A stretch of 29,270 bases of DNA, taken from assembly GCA_002368795.1 (NCBI GenBank), contig DFFG01000009.1, positions 43,996-73,265 of the forward strand, read 5' to 3'. The notes below the pieces were generated by a model. That model ran no database searches and was not told the DNA's origin. It saw nothing but the letters and a program-made list of their open reading frames with translations. The stretch comes from Eubacterium sp. UBA3782 (lineage in GTDB: Bacteria; Bacillota; Clostridia; Lachnospirales; Lachnospiraceae). Positions within the stretch are counted from its first letter, which is position 1, and each line of letters begins with the position of its first letter. Positions 1 through 7,958 of this stretch are shown in pieces. A program made the position numbers and the translations under genes.

Positions 1-2
1 AT

Positions 3-635
3 GATCCCGACGATCCGGATGATCCGGATGGCCCCGACGATCCGACCGACCCCGATGATCCGACTGATCCCGACGATCCCATCGATCCCGTTGATCCCAT
101 TGATCCTGACCGTCCGGAAGAGCGGAATAACAACACGGAAACCGTGGCTGCCACAGAAGCAGGCTATTATACCGTCGACGCAGAGGGCACAGGAAATGCT
201 TCCTTCACCTTTGCTCTGGATAATACCCTGCTCCGCCGGATCCTGGCCGGAAATTATGAGGGCCTTCTGATCCGGTCTGACGTCGGTGATATCCGCATCG
301 AAGCAGGGGATCTGAAGACGCTTCTTCGTCTCCTGGCATCCGGAGAGGAATGCCGCATCGTGATCACCAGCCGGCAGACGGAGACCGAAGACGGCATTGC
401 TGCCGTCTGGACGATCTCCCTGTACATTGGCGGCGAACCCGCAGAACTCCCGGAGGGCATGAGCCTTCGGATCGCTCTTCCCTGGGAAAAGGCAGGCAAT
501 ACCGGCAGCATTTCAGCAGTATGGACCGGTCCGGACGGAGAAGCTGTCCGGATGGAAGCGGTCTATGATCCCGAATCTGAGCAGGTGATTTTTGAGAACG
601 CCCAGCCGGGTGATTATGTGATCGCTGACAGATAA
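3..635 (+). CDS. Secreted surface protein paralogue 1, C-terminal part (5' end outside window)
   Basis: This is the 3' part of a gene that is open from the left edge in frame 3. The first ~35 residues visible are an Asp/Pro-rich linker (repeats such as DPDDP and DPTDP). The rest, from about nt 150, is a ~160-residue domain (GYYTVDAEG ... GDYVIADR) that matches the C-terminal domain of the two complete paralogues downstream, including RSDxGDxRIEA, a VVI/IVI-xxR strand, a PEG/PEN turn and TGPDGE. Its internal GTG at 144 and ATG codons are not needed as starts because the frame runs in from outside and the linker matches the paralogues. Function is not known. The C-terminal domain resembles the all-beta 'tail' modules seen in many Firmicute surface proteins, but no LPXTG signal, SLH domain or C-terminal membrane helix is present. 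Confidence 0.85.
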   Translation, partial: DPDDPDDPDGPDDPTDPDDPTDPDDPIDPVDPIDPDRPEERNNNTETVAATEAGYYTVDAEGTGNASFTFALDNTLLRRILAGNYEGLLIRSDVGDIRIEAGDLKTLLRLLASGEECRIVITSRQTETEDGIAAVWTISLYIGGEPAELPEGMSLRIALPWEKAGNTGSISAVWTGPDGEAVRMEAVYDPESEQVIFENAQPGDYVIADR

Positions 636-648
636 TCCGCTTGTCTAT

Positions 649-718
649 GAGGGCAGCCGCATTACGCACATGCATTTTGATATGCTCTTTTTGTGCTGAT
701 GCGGCTGCCTCTTTTTTT
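649..718 (+). terminator. Rho-independent terminator after paralogue 1
   Basis: A long stem (GGCAGCCGCAT at 652-662 pairing with ATGCGGCTGCC at 699-709) is followed directly by C and seven T residues. It starts 14 bp after the stop of paralogue 1. The loop contains a smaller possible hairpin (GCACAT/ATATGC). The rest of the 340-bp gap to the next gene holds the shared upstream element at 844-863 and the ribosome binding site at 965-969. Confidence 0.85.
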
Positions 719-843
719 ATTCTTCCAGGCTCGCATTCTTCAGATACGGTCCCCGTAATCAAAGCATTTCCGTGATTTTCCTCTAATTATGATTTCGCAG
801 ACAGAGGCGTTCCCTGAGAAATCAACAAAATAAGCCTCTTTTC

Positions 844-863
844 TTCGGTAAATCTGCCGATTT
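844..863 (+). promoter_or_regulatory. Upstream element shared with paralogue 3 (copy A)
   Basis: A 20-bp stretch, TTCGGTAAAT followed by CTGCCGATTT, lies 133 bp before the start of paralogue 2. The same stretch with two changes occurs 160 bp before paralogue 3 (3998-4017). The two non-coding regions are otherwise poorly conserved, so this could be an operator or part of a promoter. It could also be simple residue of the gene duplication. Confidence 0.4.
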
Positions 864-976
864 CCTGTCATCTCCTCCTTTCCGCCTGTACTGTTCACAA
901 AAGATGCGATATGATTAAGTTGGGTAATTATATACAGCAACTGGTATTCGGGGATCCCCGCACTGAGGGTGAAAAC

Positions 977-3865
977 ATGAAAAACAGAAAAAAATCCAGA
1001 AAATACAGGAAATACATCATTTCCGCCGCTGCTGCCGGCATCCTGATCGCCGGCGGCCAGAATGTGAAAGCGGCTGAGCTGACCACCGATGAGATCCTTC
1101 CGAAGGATGTACAGACAGACCAGGCTGACCCTGACTTTGCTCCTGCGTCTGAAATCATATCTGCAGGAGACGCCGAGGCCGTTCCGGCTGCCGAGACCGT
1201 CGGGGCTGAGACCGCCTCTGACCCACAGACAGTACCTGGGATCACGCAGGAAGCGGAAGCTGCACTGCCGGATCCTGCTTCCTCAGATACAACTCCTCTG
1301 ATTCCTGCGTCCGGAACAGCAGATGCAGCAGATGAGCTCCTTCCGGCAGTAGAAAGTGACGGGGCTTTTGATGCGCAGACAGGATCCTCAGATGAGACAG
1401 AAGTTGCAGGGACTGTTGCGGAACCGGCAGAACTCACGACCCTTGACACGGTCCAGACCGTCGAGACCATCCCTGAGGAAACTCTCGACGGGCAGATCCT
1501 CCTGCTCTCGGGAGAAGAGGAATCTGCGGATGCCGCAGACCCGGTACGCTCTGATTCGGTCACGCCTTCCGGAAGCCTTACCATTTCCGGCAGCACGTCG
1601 GATAAATCCGGGAAAAACTGGACCTACACCGCCGACAACGGCGGAGAAACGCAGACCGGAAATGACCTGACCATGGTGAATGCCGGACTGGAAAAACTGA
1701 CCATAAAGAAAGACCTGACCATTATCGCTGCCGGTGTAAACAAGATCTCTTCCCTCATGCTGAGCGGCATGGCAAATGTCAAGCTGGGCGGGTCGGGCAT
1801 CTTTCTTGTGGACGACCTGCAGTGTGACAAGTCCTTTAAAGGCTCCTTCGGTCTGACCGAAGGCGGCTCGGCCGCTTTTTTCCTGCGGAACAGCAAGGGC
1901 ATCTATGAGCTCCTGAATCCTGCAAGTGCCCCGGGTATCCTGGATGAAGCATATGAACTGACAGACGGAAAATACCTTATTCCTAAGGGAACTTCTCTGG
2001 AACTTCCTGTTACCTGCGATAAAGACGGCAATCCCATCTCGACCGGATCGCTGACCATAGGCCCGAAAAGCAGCCTGAAGGTCCAGGCAGGAAGCTCCGT
2101 GACTATCGGCCACGGAGGGGAAAACATCTATACGCAGGGCCTTTCCGAGATGAATGTCAAAGGCACCCTGGAACTTGATCCTGATGCAGAACTGATCTGC
2201 AATGGTATCCTGAATATAACCGGCAGCGGTAAGTTAAAGGGCGACGGCCTTGTCAGGCGGACCCGGGAAGGCGGTCTTCCGGCCTATATTTACTGCTCCT
2301 CTAATGCCGCCGGGATCACGATCAATTCAGCGGATATCTATGTCGAAATTGATGAACCGGAATCCGGCTCCTACCCAGAGGTTCCGACACAGATTAACTG
2401 CCATGGCAGCTCAAAGGTGCTCCTTGGCGGTGATATCTCGTTTCTTAACTGCCTGGACGGCGATGTCAGTCTGTACATCCCTGATTCGAAAACTGAGGTC
2501 TTTGTATATGAGATACGGGCAGAGAAGGGTACTCATATCTCTATGTTTATGGAAGACCTGCCTTCTGCCCGGAAGATAACCGAAGCCAATGTATCCCGGA
2601 TCACCGGAGAGGGCATGTTCAGCCTGATGAGTGGTTTTCTGAAGGTATATGACCGCCTGTCCGTCTCTGACCTGGAGGTGCGCAGCGTCCTCTACTGTCC
2701 GGGTTCCCTGACGACCCCGGAAGATCACCGGGCATTACTGCCTTGCGGTGAGCTGTTCACGAGCGCAGAGCGTCCCGCTGCTCCTGTCCCTACCGTCACT
2801 GCCAGCACTTTCGACTACCTCGACAAGATCACGATTTTCCATGATATACGCAGAGAAACATATGTCGGTACTTTTACCCCCATTAACGGAAGAATCCATG
2901 AGGTCCGTGATATAGAAGGAGCAATACCTGCGGAAGAGATTCCTGTTTATCTGTCCGATCCTGCACAGACAGCAGCCTCGATCCTGAATGCTGCTGGTTA
3001 TGTTCCTGTGGAAGAAGATACCACGGTCGTACGTTTTGTGTTTTCATTAGAAGGCTCTCTGATTTGTGTGTACGTGCCAGTGGAAGGTCCCGGATCTGAC
3101 ACTTCCCTTCCGACCGCCAGCATTCTCAGCGCCGCCATACTTGATGAGGACGTATGGAGCGGAGTGCTGCCGGCTATCACCCTGGTATCCACAGATACCT
3201 CCTATACCGGCTCCGGTATCCTGGGCAGCGGCGGTTCTATTGATACTACCGGCAAGCTGATCCGGATTATCGGTACCGAGGCGGAAGACGATCCCGATAA
3301 TCCCGATGACCCCACCGATCCCTCCGATGACCCGGGCTCCCGTACAAGGACTGTCTCTCAGGAGCGGGCTGTTGAAAAAGGGTATTATATTGTTGACGCT
3401 GAAAGTGAAAGCGCAGCGGAAGATGTATTTTTCTTCTCCCTCGATACCGTCCTTATAAGGGAGATCCTTTCCGAGGATTACCTTGGCATCCTGATCCGGT
3501 CAGATCTTGGAGATGTCCGGATCGAGGCAAAGGACCTAATTAAGTTCCTTCAGCTCCTTGCAGAGGATGAGGACCTGAAGGTAGTGATCTCCTGCCGCGA
3601 GGAGGAGACCCCGGACGGGACCATCCTGGTATGGACCATTTCGTTCCAGACCGAAGATTCTGACATAGAGTTTCCGGAGAACGTCATTCTTACTATCGCT
3701 CTTCCCTTCGAACCGGACGGAAATACTGCTGGCCTGTCCGCAGTCCGGACCGGACCGGATGGGGAGACAGAGGCTCTGAAGGCTGCCTTTGATCCGGTGA
3801 CCGGACAGCTGTCCTTCCAGACCAGACAGCCAGGAGATTTCACGATCGAAAGCGGCCAGCCATGA
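977..3865 (+). CDS. Secreted surface protein paralogue 2 (962 aa)
   Basis: Start chosen at ATG 977 because GAGGG lies 7 bp upstream and the product then begins with a normal signal peptide (basic run MKNRKKSRKYRK, hydrophobic core IISAAAAGILIAGG, probable cleavage after NVKA). Upstream in-frame codons from 911 would add a non-signal extension. Domains in order: signal peptide 1-33; acidic, Ala/Pro/Thr-rich stretch to ~190; a long beta-rich body with repeated strand-turn patterns (KDLTIIAAGVNKISS, GSLTIGPKSSLKV) to ~750 that may be a beta-helix or adhesin-like fold; YTGSGILGSGGS; Asp-Pro linker about 770-788; C-terminal domain 799-962. It is clearly related to the 4158-7067 product along its length. 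No cell-wall anchor is visible, so it is either released or held non-covalently. An adhesin or glycan-binding role is only a guess. Confidence 0.9.
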   Translation: MKNRKKSRKYRKYIISAAAAGILIAGGQNVKAAELTTDEILPKDVQTDQADPDFAPASEIISAGDAEAVPAAETVGAETASDPQTVPGITQEAEAALPDPASSDTTPLIPASGTADAADELLPAVESDGAFDAQTGSSDETEVAGTVAEPAELTTLDTVQTVETIPEETLDGQILLLSGEEESADAADPVRSDSVTPSGSLTISGSTSDKSGKNWTYTADNGGETQTGNDLTMVNAGLEKLTIKKDLTIIAAGVNKISSLMLSGMANVKLGGSGIFLVDDLQCDKSFKGSFGLTEGGSAAFFLRNSKGIYELLNPASAPGILDEAYELTDGKYLIPKGTSLELPVTCDKDGNPISTGSLTIGPKSSLKVQAGSSVTIGHGGENIYTQGLSEMNVKGTLELDPDAELICNGILNITGSGKLKGDGLVRRTREGGLPAYIYCSSNAAGITINSADIYVEIDEPESGSYPEVPTQINCHGSSKVLLGGDISFLNCLDGDVSLYIPDSKTEVFVYEIRAEKGTHISMFMEDLPSARKITEANVSRITGEGMFSLMSGFLKVYDRLSVSDLEVRSVLYCPGSLTTPEDHRALLPCGELFTSAERPAAPVPTVTASTFDYLDKITIFHDIRRETYVGTFTPINGRIHEVRDIEGAIPAEEIPVYLSDPAQTAASILNAAGYVPVEEDTTVVRFVFSLEGSLICVYVPVEGPGSDTSLPTASILSAAILDEDVWSGVLPAITLVSTDTSYTGSGILGSGGSIDTTGKLIRIIGTEAEDDPDNPDDPTDPSDDPGSRTRTVSQERAVEKGYYIVDAESESAAEDVFFFSLDTVLIREILSEDYLGILIRSDLGDVRIEAKDLIKFLQLLAEDEDLKVVISCREEETPDGTILVWTISFQTEDSDIEFPENVILTIALPFEPDGNTAGLSAVRTGPDGETEALKAAFDPVTGQLSFQTRQPGDFTIESGQP

Positions 3866-3912
3866 CTTGACGGCTGCGGCTGCAGGAAACTGAAGACATT
3901 GCGTATTAACCG

Positions 3913-3949
3913 CTCCCGCCTGCCGGCTCCCGGCAGGACGGGAGTTTTT
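3913..3949 (+). terminator. Rho-independent terminator after paralogue 2
   Basis: CTCCCG+CCTGCCGG pairs with CCGGCAGG+CGGGAG (one bulged A, three-base loop) and is followed by TTTTT. It begins 48 bp after the stop and separates paralogue 2 from paralogue 3. Confidence 0.93.
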
Positions 3950-3997
3950 ATGGTATAACGCCTCTTATAGTCATATGGACAAAACCAGACCGGACCT

Positions 3998-4017
3998 TTC
4001 GGTAAATATGCTGATTT
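3998..4017 (+). promoter_or_regulatory. Upstream element shared with paralogue 2 (copy B)
   Basis: TTCGGTAAAT followed by ATGCTGATTT matches 18 of 20 positions of the element at 844-863. It lies just upstream of the candidate promoter at 4042-4071. Confidence 0.4.
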
Positions 4018-4041
4018 TTTTTCGTACCTGTCCTGTAATCC

Positions 4042-4071
4042 TTGTGCCTGAAAAAGTGCGTCCTGTATAAT
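4042..4071 (+). promoter_or_regulatory. Candidate sigma-A promoter for paralogue 3 / TIR operon
   Basis: A perfect -10 box TATAAT at 4066-4071 is preceded by TTGTGC at 4042-4047 with an 18-bp spacer. It is 87 bp before the start codon of paralogue 3 and behind the terminator of paralogue 2, the right place to drive the operon 4158-10024. Confidence 0.55.
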
Positions 4072-4157
4072 TAATAAAACGCAATTTCTGATACCTGACC
4101 GTTATTGCCTGCTGTCCCGAAACAGCGTTCGAACCTGACCGAAAAAGAGGCACCGCT

Positions 4158-7067
4158 ATGAGAAAAATAAAAAAATACGTTATATCTGCTGCCGCGGCCG
4201 GTATCCTTATCGCAGGCGGCCAGAATGTCAAAGCCGCTGAACTGAACACCGATGAGCTTCTTCCGAAGGAGCTTCAGACGGATCAGGCAGAGCCGGTTTT
4301 GGAAAACACAGCACCTGCTGCCCAGCCGGCTGCTCCGGATGAGACCTTCCCCTCTCCACAGGAGACAGCACCGGAATTTACGCAGATGCCGGAGGAAATG
4401 ACGCAGGCTCCGGATCCCGGGGAGATAACGCCCAGGATCCCTGCTCCGGCAGCTGAGGGCACAGCAGCCGTTTTTTCTCCTGAAGGAAATGAAGAAGAGG
4501 CTTTTGAGCTCCCGGCCGCCTCTCCGGAAGGGAACTCCGCGGATATTATTGCAGATACGGCAGCACCCGTGAGCCCTGATTCGATCCAGTCTGTCGAGGC
4601 CCTTCCGGAGGAAGCTCTCGACAGTCAGATCCCCCTGCTTTCCGGAGAAGAGAGCGAGGGGGAAGATGAGGAGTCTCCCGAAGAACCCGTTCACTCGGAT
4701 TCCGTCACGCCCTCCGGGACACTCACCGTTTCCGACAGTACGGCAGACCAGACCGGAACAAACTGGATCTACACTGCCGACAATGAAGGAGAGACGGAGA
4801 CCGGAAACAGCCTGACCATGGTGAACGCGGGACTGGAAAACCTGACTGTACAGAAAGATCTGACTATTATCGCCGCAGGCGTAAATAAGATCACCTCCAT
4901 CCTGCTGTCCGGCATGACAAATGTAAAGCTGGGCGGCTCCGGCATCTTCCTGGTAGACAGCCTGCAGTGCGACAGATCCTTTGTTGGCTCCTTCGGTCTG
5001 ACCGAAGGCGGTTCAGCTGCCTTTTTCCTGAAAAACGAAGCCGGCGTTTACGAACTCCTGAATCCGCAGAATACGCCTGGTATTCTTGACGAAGCCTATG
5101 TCCTTGACGAGGGCAGATATGTCATCCCCAAGGATATGAGTCTGGAGCTTCCTGCCACATGCAATGAAGAAGGAATTCCCGTCTCGGTCGGGTCTCTGAC
5201 CATTGGCCCGGGCAGCTCCCTTCACATTAAAAAAGACGGCTCTGTCAATATCGGATATGCATCAGACCAGTACCTTTACTTTCAGGGCTTTTCCGGAATG
5301 GAAGTGCAGGGTGAACTGCAGCTGGATGAAGGTGCAGAACTGATCTGTGACGGGGTCATGAAAATGACCGGAAGCGGGAGGGTGAGCGGGGACGGAATCG
5401 TACGCAGGACGCGGACAGGCGGCTACCCGCCCTTCATCCAGTATTCTTCAGACGCCAGCTCTGTCTCACTGAATATCGAAGACCTTTTTCTGCGTGTTGA
5501 GGCTCCGGATTCCGGAGACATCCCGGATGTCCCGCTCAGCATCCGATGCAGCGGAAAATCCTCCGTGATCCTGAACTCGGATATCTCCTGCCTGAGCACC
5601 ACGGGAACAGCCTTTGTATATCTGCCTGATGATGCCGGCATGATCACCGCGGATGAACTGCGGGCGGAGGAAGGCGGTCTGCTTGATATCTACATGTATG
5701 ATGTGCCACTTAATGATTTCTCCAAAGCAGTCGTCTCCCGGATCACAGGTGACGGCTCCCTTGTGCTGCGTTCCGGAATGATAACCGTAACCGAAAAGCT
5801 TTCGATCGCAGGCCTTGAGCTTTTCGGGGTGCTTTTGAACAATGGCGAGACCCAGACGCCCCCGGATGCTTTCCAGACTTTGTATGGAGGAGAATTCTTT
5901 GACCTGACAAATTCCGGCAATATGGCGGATGTGATCCGTGTGCTTTATACAAAGCGTATATTCAGCGTACCCCATATAGAAAAACAGAATCAGTACGTTC
6001 ATGAGATCGAGGAACGGAATCCGACGATCTGGGTGGAGGCCGGACTTTCCGGACCGTACCAGACTGCATCCTCTATTATCTCCGCGCTGGGCTATGAGAT
6101 CAGGGAAGATAAGTTCCCTGTGATCCGCCTTGTCCTCCGGGAGAGCGGCGGCCTGATCATGCGGTATCTGCAGATCGATTCGAGTGAAAAGATCCCTTCC
6201 GAGAACATTGTGAGCATAACCGTTCTGGATGATGAATACCAGTTCCCAAGCCTGCCGGCCAGCAGCTTAGTCTCTACCCACAGTGCCTATACCGGCTCCG
6301 GCATCCTGGGCAGCGGCGGGTCCGTCGATACCTCCGGCGGCCTGGTGCGGCTTATTGTCTCGGAATCCGGGGAGGATGATGATCCCAATGATCCGGTTGA
6401 TCCTGTCGATCCCGTTGAACCGGTTGATCCCGTCACTCCCGTCGATCCCGTTGATCCGGTTGATCCTGTTACTCCCGTTGATCCTGTCACTCCTGTTGAT
6501 CCGGTTGATCCTGTCACTCCTGTCAATCCCGTCACTCCCGTCGATCCGACAGCGCCGCGCAGCACTGCCGGAACAGGGAATGTCACAGAGGCCGGCTATT
6601 ATACCGCTGATGCAGAGGACGTCTCCGATGGCTCCTTCTCCTTCAACCTCAGCGATTCCCTCATCCGGCAGATCCTGGCCGGCAACTATCTGGGTCTCCG
6701 GATCCGCTCCGACATTGGCAGCGTACGCATAGAGGCAGCAGACCTGACGGCTTTCCTGCAGCTTCTGGCAGACAATGAGGATCTGAAGGTCGTGATCACC
6801 TGCCGCGAGGAGGAGACTCCTTCCGGTATGATCCTCGTCTATACCATTGAGCTCCGGTCAGGAGAGACCACCCTGGAGCTTCCGGAAGGCATGACCCTTA
6901 CCATCTCGCTCCCCTATGAACCGGATGGCAGCGCCGGAGCCCTGACGGTAATTCTGACCGGTCCGGACAAGAAGATCGATGAACTGGCAGCTTCCTTTGA
7001 CCAGAGCTCCGGAAGAGTGCTCTTCCAGACTGAACGGCTTGGAGATTTTGTGATCGTCGGCGAGTGA
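4158..7067 (+). CDS. Secreted surface protein paralogue 3 (969 aa), first gene of TIR operon
   Basis: ATG 4158 has AAAGAGG a few bases upstream and gives a signal peptide (MRKIKKYVIS, AAAAGILIAGG, cleavage near NVKAAEL) nearly identical to paralogue 2. The layout is the same: acidic Pro/Ala/Glu-rich stretch to ~175, beta-rich body (NAGLENLTVQKDLTIIAAGV, GSGIFLVDSLQCD, LTEGGSAAFFL), YTGSGILGSGGS, then a longer linker of DPV/TPV repeats at ~740-800, then the C-terminal domain ~808-968 ending GDFVIVGE. Unlike copies 1 and 2 it has no terminator behind it. The next gene starts 18 bp after its stop, so it is probably co-transcribed with the two TIR proteins. No wall anchor or SLH domain is visible. 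Function unknown; possibly an extracellular sensor or adhesin whose cytoplasmic partners are encoded next to it. Confidence 0.9.
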   Translation: MRKIKKYVISAAAAGILIAGGQNVKAAELNTDELLPKELQTDQAEPVLENTAPAAQPAAPDETFPSPQETAPEFTQMPEEMTQAPDPGEITPRIPAPAAEGTAAVFSPEGNEEEAFELPAASPEGNSADIIADTAAPVSPDSIQSVEALPEEALDSQIPLLSGEESEGEDEESPEEPVHSDSVTPSGTLTVSDSTADQTGTNWIYTADNEGETETGNSLTMVNAGLENLTVQKDLTIIAAGVNKITSILLSGMTNVKLGGSGIFLVDSLQCDRSFVGSFGLTEGGSAAFFLKNEAGVYELLNPQNTPGILDEAYVLDEGRYVIPKDMSLELPATCNEEGIPVSVGSLTIGPGSSLHIKKDGSVNIGYASDQYLYFQGFSGMEVQGELQLDEGAELICDGVMKMTGSGRVSGDGIVRRTRTGGYPPFIQYSSDASSVSLNIEDLFLRVEAPDSGDIPDVPLSIRCSGKSSVILNSDISCLSTTGTAFVYLPDDAGMITADELRAEEGGLLDIYMYDVPLNDFSKAVVSRITGDGSLVLRSGMITVTEKLSIAGLELFGVLLNNGETQTPPDAFQTLYGGEFFDLTNSGNMADVIRVLYTKRIFSVPHIEKQNQYVHEIEERNPTIWVEAGLSGPYQTASSIISALGYEIREDKFPVIRLVLRESGGLIMRYLQIDSSEKIPSENIVSITVLDDEYQFPSLPASSLVSTHSAYTGSGILGSGGSVDTSGGLVRLIVSESGEDDDPNDPVDPVDPVEPVDPVTPVDPVDPVDPVTPVDPVTPVDPVDPVTPVNPVTPVDPTAPRSTAGTGNVTEAGYYTADAEDVSDGSFSFNLSDSLIRQILAGNYLGLRIRSDIGSVRIEAADLTAFLQLLADNEDLKVVITCREEETPSGMILVYTIELRSGETTLELPEGMTLTISLPYEPDGSAGALTVILTGPDKKIDELAASFDQSSGRVLFQTERLGDFVIVGE
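6376..6555 (+). repeat. Degenerate GATCCBGTY-type repeats encoding Asp-Pro-Val linker
   Basis: The DNA repeats units such as GATCCCGTT, GATCCTGTC and ACTCCCGTC in frame, giving roughly 20 tripeptides DPV, TPV, EPV and NPV. The equivalent linkers of copies 1 and 2 are shorter and richer in DPD/DPT, so the array length differs between paralogues. Such direct repeats can change length by slippage. Confidence 0.8.
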
Positions 7068-7085
7068 TCCTGGAGAGAAAACGAT

Positions 7086-7958
7086 ATGAGTTCTGAAAAA
7101 ACTTTTGATATCTGCATCTGCAGTACCGGAGAGGATGCCCTGAAGGCGGAGCTTATCCGTGACAGCATCCTGCGGTACCGTCTGCCCAAAGGGACTGCGC
7201 CTGCGGATCCGTCCCTTTCCTATGACCGGATCTGCCTGGATGCCTCCGGTGCGCCATTGAATGAGGAGACCTGTGCGCTTCAGGATGCAAGCCGTTATCT
7301 CCTGCTGCTCTGCTCCCCCTCTGCCAGGGCGTCAGCAGCCATCTCCGACCGCCTGGTCCGTTTCCGGGAAAAAAACGGCAGAGACAAGATCATTGCCGTT
7401 CTTCTCTCCGGAGAGCCTTCCGAAGCCTTTCCCCCTGAATTTATCGAGACTAAACAGGTACAGCGCATCCTTCCGGACATGAGCATCGTCTGGGAGACAG
7501 AGACCATTGAGCCCGTAGCCTCGGATCTCCGGGCAAAGGACAGCCGGGAGGCCAGACAGCGTCTTCGATACGAGACGGTCCGCATCATCGCCACTGTGCT
7601 GGGGCTGCATCCGGACGAGCTGGAACGGCGGCATGAGAGACGCCGGCACCGGGCGATCCGGACTGCTGCCCTGACCCTGTCCTGCATTCTTGCCCTGATT
7701 GCCGGGATCTTCCTGTATTTTGGCCTGCAGGCAAAGCGGGAAGGTGATATCTATACACGCCAGACACAGATCGGCACCGAGGTGGCAGAGCGGCTGACAG
7801 AGGAGCTTCCCGCCCAGTTTAAAGACGTGCCGGAAGCCCAGAAGGCGATCGAAGCGATCATCGCCAGGGCACAGGATGAACTGCTGGCAGATACAGATTC
7901 CGGGGCAGCTGCTGCAGATCCTGCGGCAGAGACAGGAACGGAGGGCGAAGCAAAATGA
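7086..7958 (+). CDS. TIR-like single-pass membrane protein with degenerate TIR domain (290 aa)
   Basis: Start ATG 7086 follows GGAGAG by 9 bp and the stop of paralogue 3 by 18 bp. Residues ~5-120 align by eye with the TIR domain of the next gene: first strand KTFDICICS against YTYDVFISY, the shared RYRLPK/SYRLPK, the strand YLLLLCSPSA against LVVVCSTDTP, and IIAVLLSGEP against IFPLLISGTP. However the FRDTEEL loop is replaced by CLDASGAPL, and the W..DRE segment carrying the presumed catalytic glutamate reads AAISDRL. A basic stretch (RRHERRRHR) precedes one transmembrane helix at ~192-212, then a ~75-residue tail rich in Ala/Glu. This topology would leave TIR and tail on opposite sides of the membrane. 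It probably works as a non-enzymatic partner or regulator of the next protein; that is inference. Confidence 0.75.
   Translation: MSSEKTFDICICSTGEDALKAELIRDSILRYRLPKGTAPADPSLSYDRICLDASGAPLNEETCALQDASRYLLLLCSPSARASAAISDRLVRFREKNGRDKIIAVLLSGEPSEAFPPEFIETKQVQRILPDMSIVWETETIEPVASDLRAKDSREARQRLRYETVRIIATVLGLHPDELERRHERRRHRAIRTAALTLSCILALIAGIFLYFGLQAKREGDIYTRQTQIGTEVAERLTEELPAQFKDVPEAQKAIEAIIARAQDELLADTDSGAAAADPAAETGTEGEAK

Noticed and set aside
911..976. Upstream start of the second surface protein at 911
   Set aside because: It would put 22 non-hydrophobic residues before a normal signal peptide, and the ATG at 977 has a good ribosome binding site.
6376..6555. CRISPR-like regular repeats
   Set aside because: The units are about 9 bp, in frame, and coding for a proline linker. 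There are no spacers and no cas genes.
6287..6586. Collagen-like GSTGVTG protein on the minus strand
   Set aside because: It is the reverse reading of the Asp-Pro-Val linker repeats of the real surface protein, not a separate gene.
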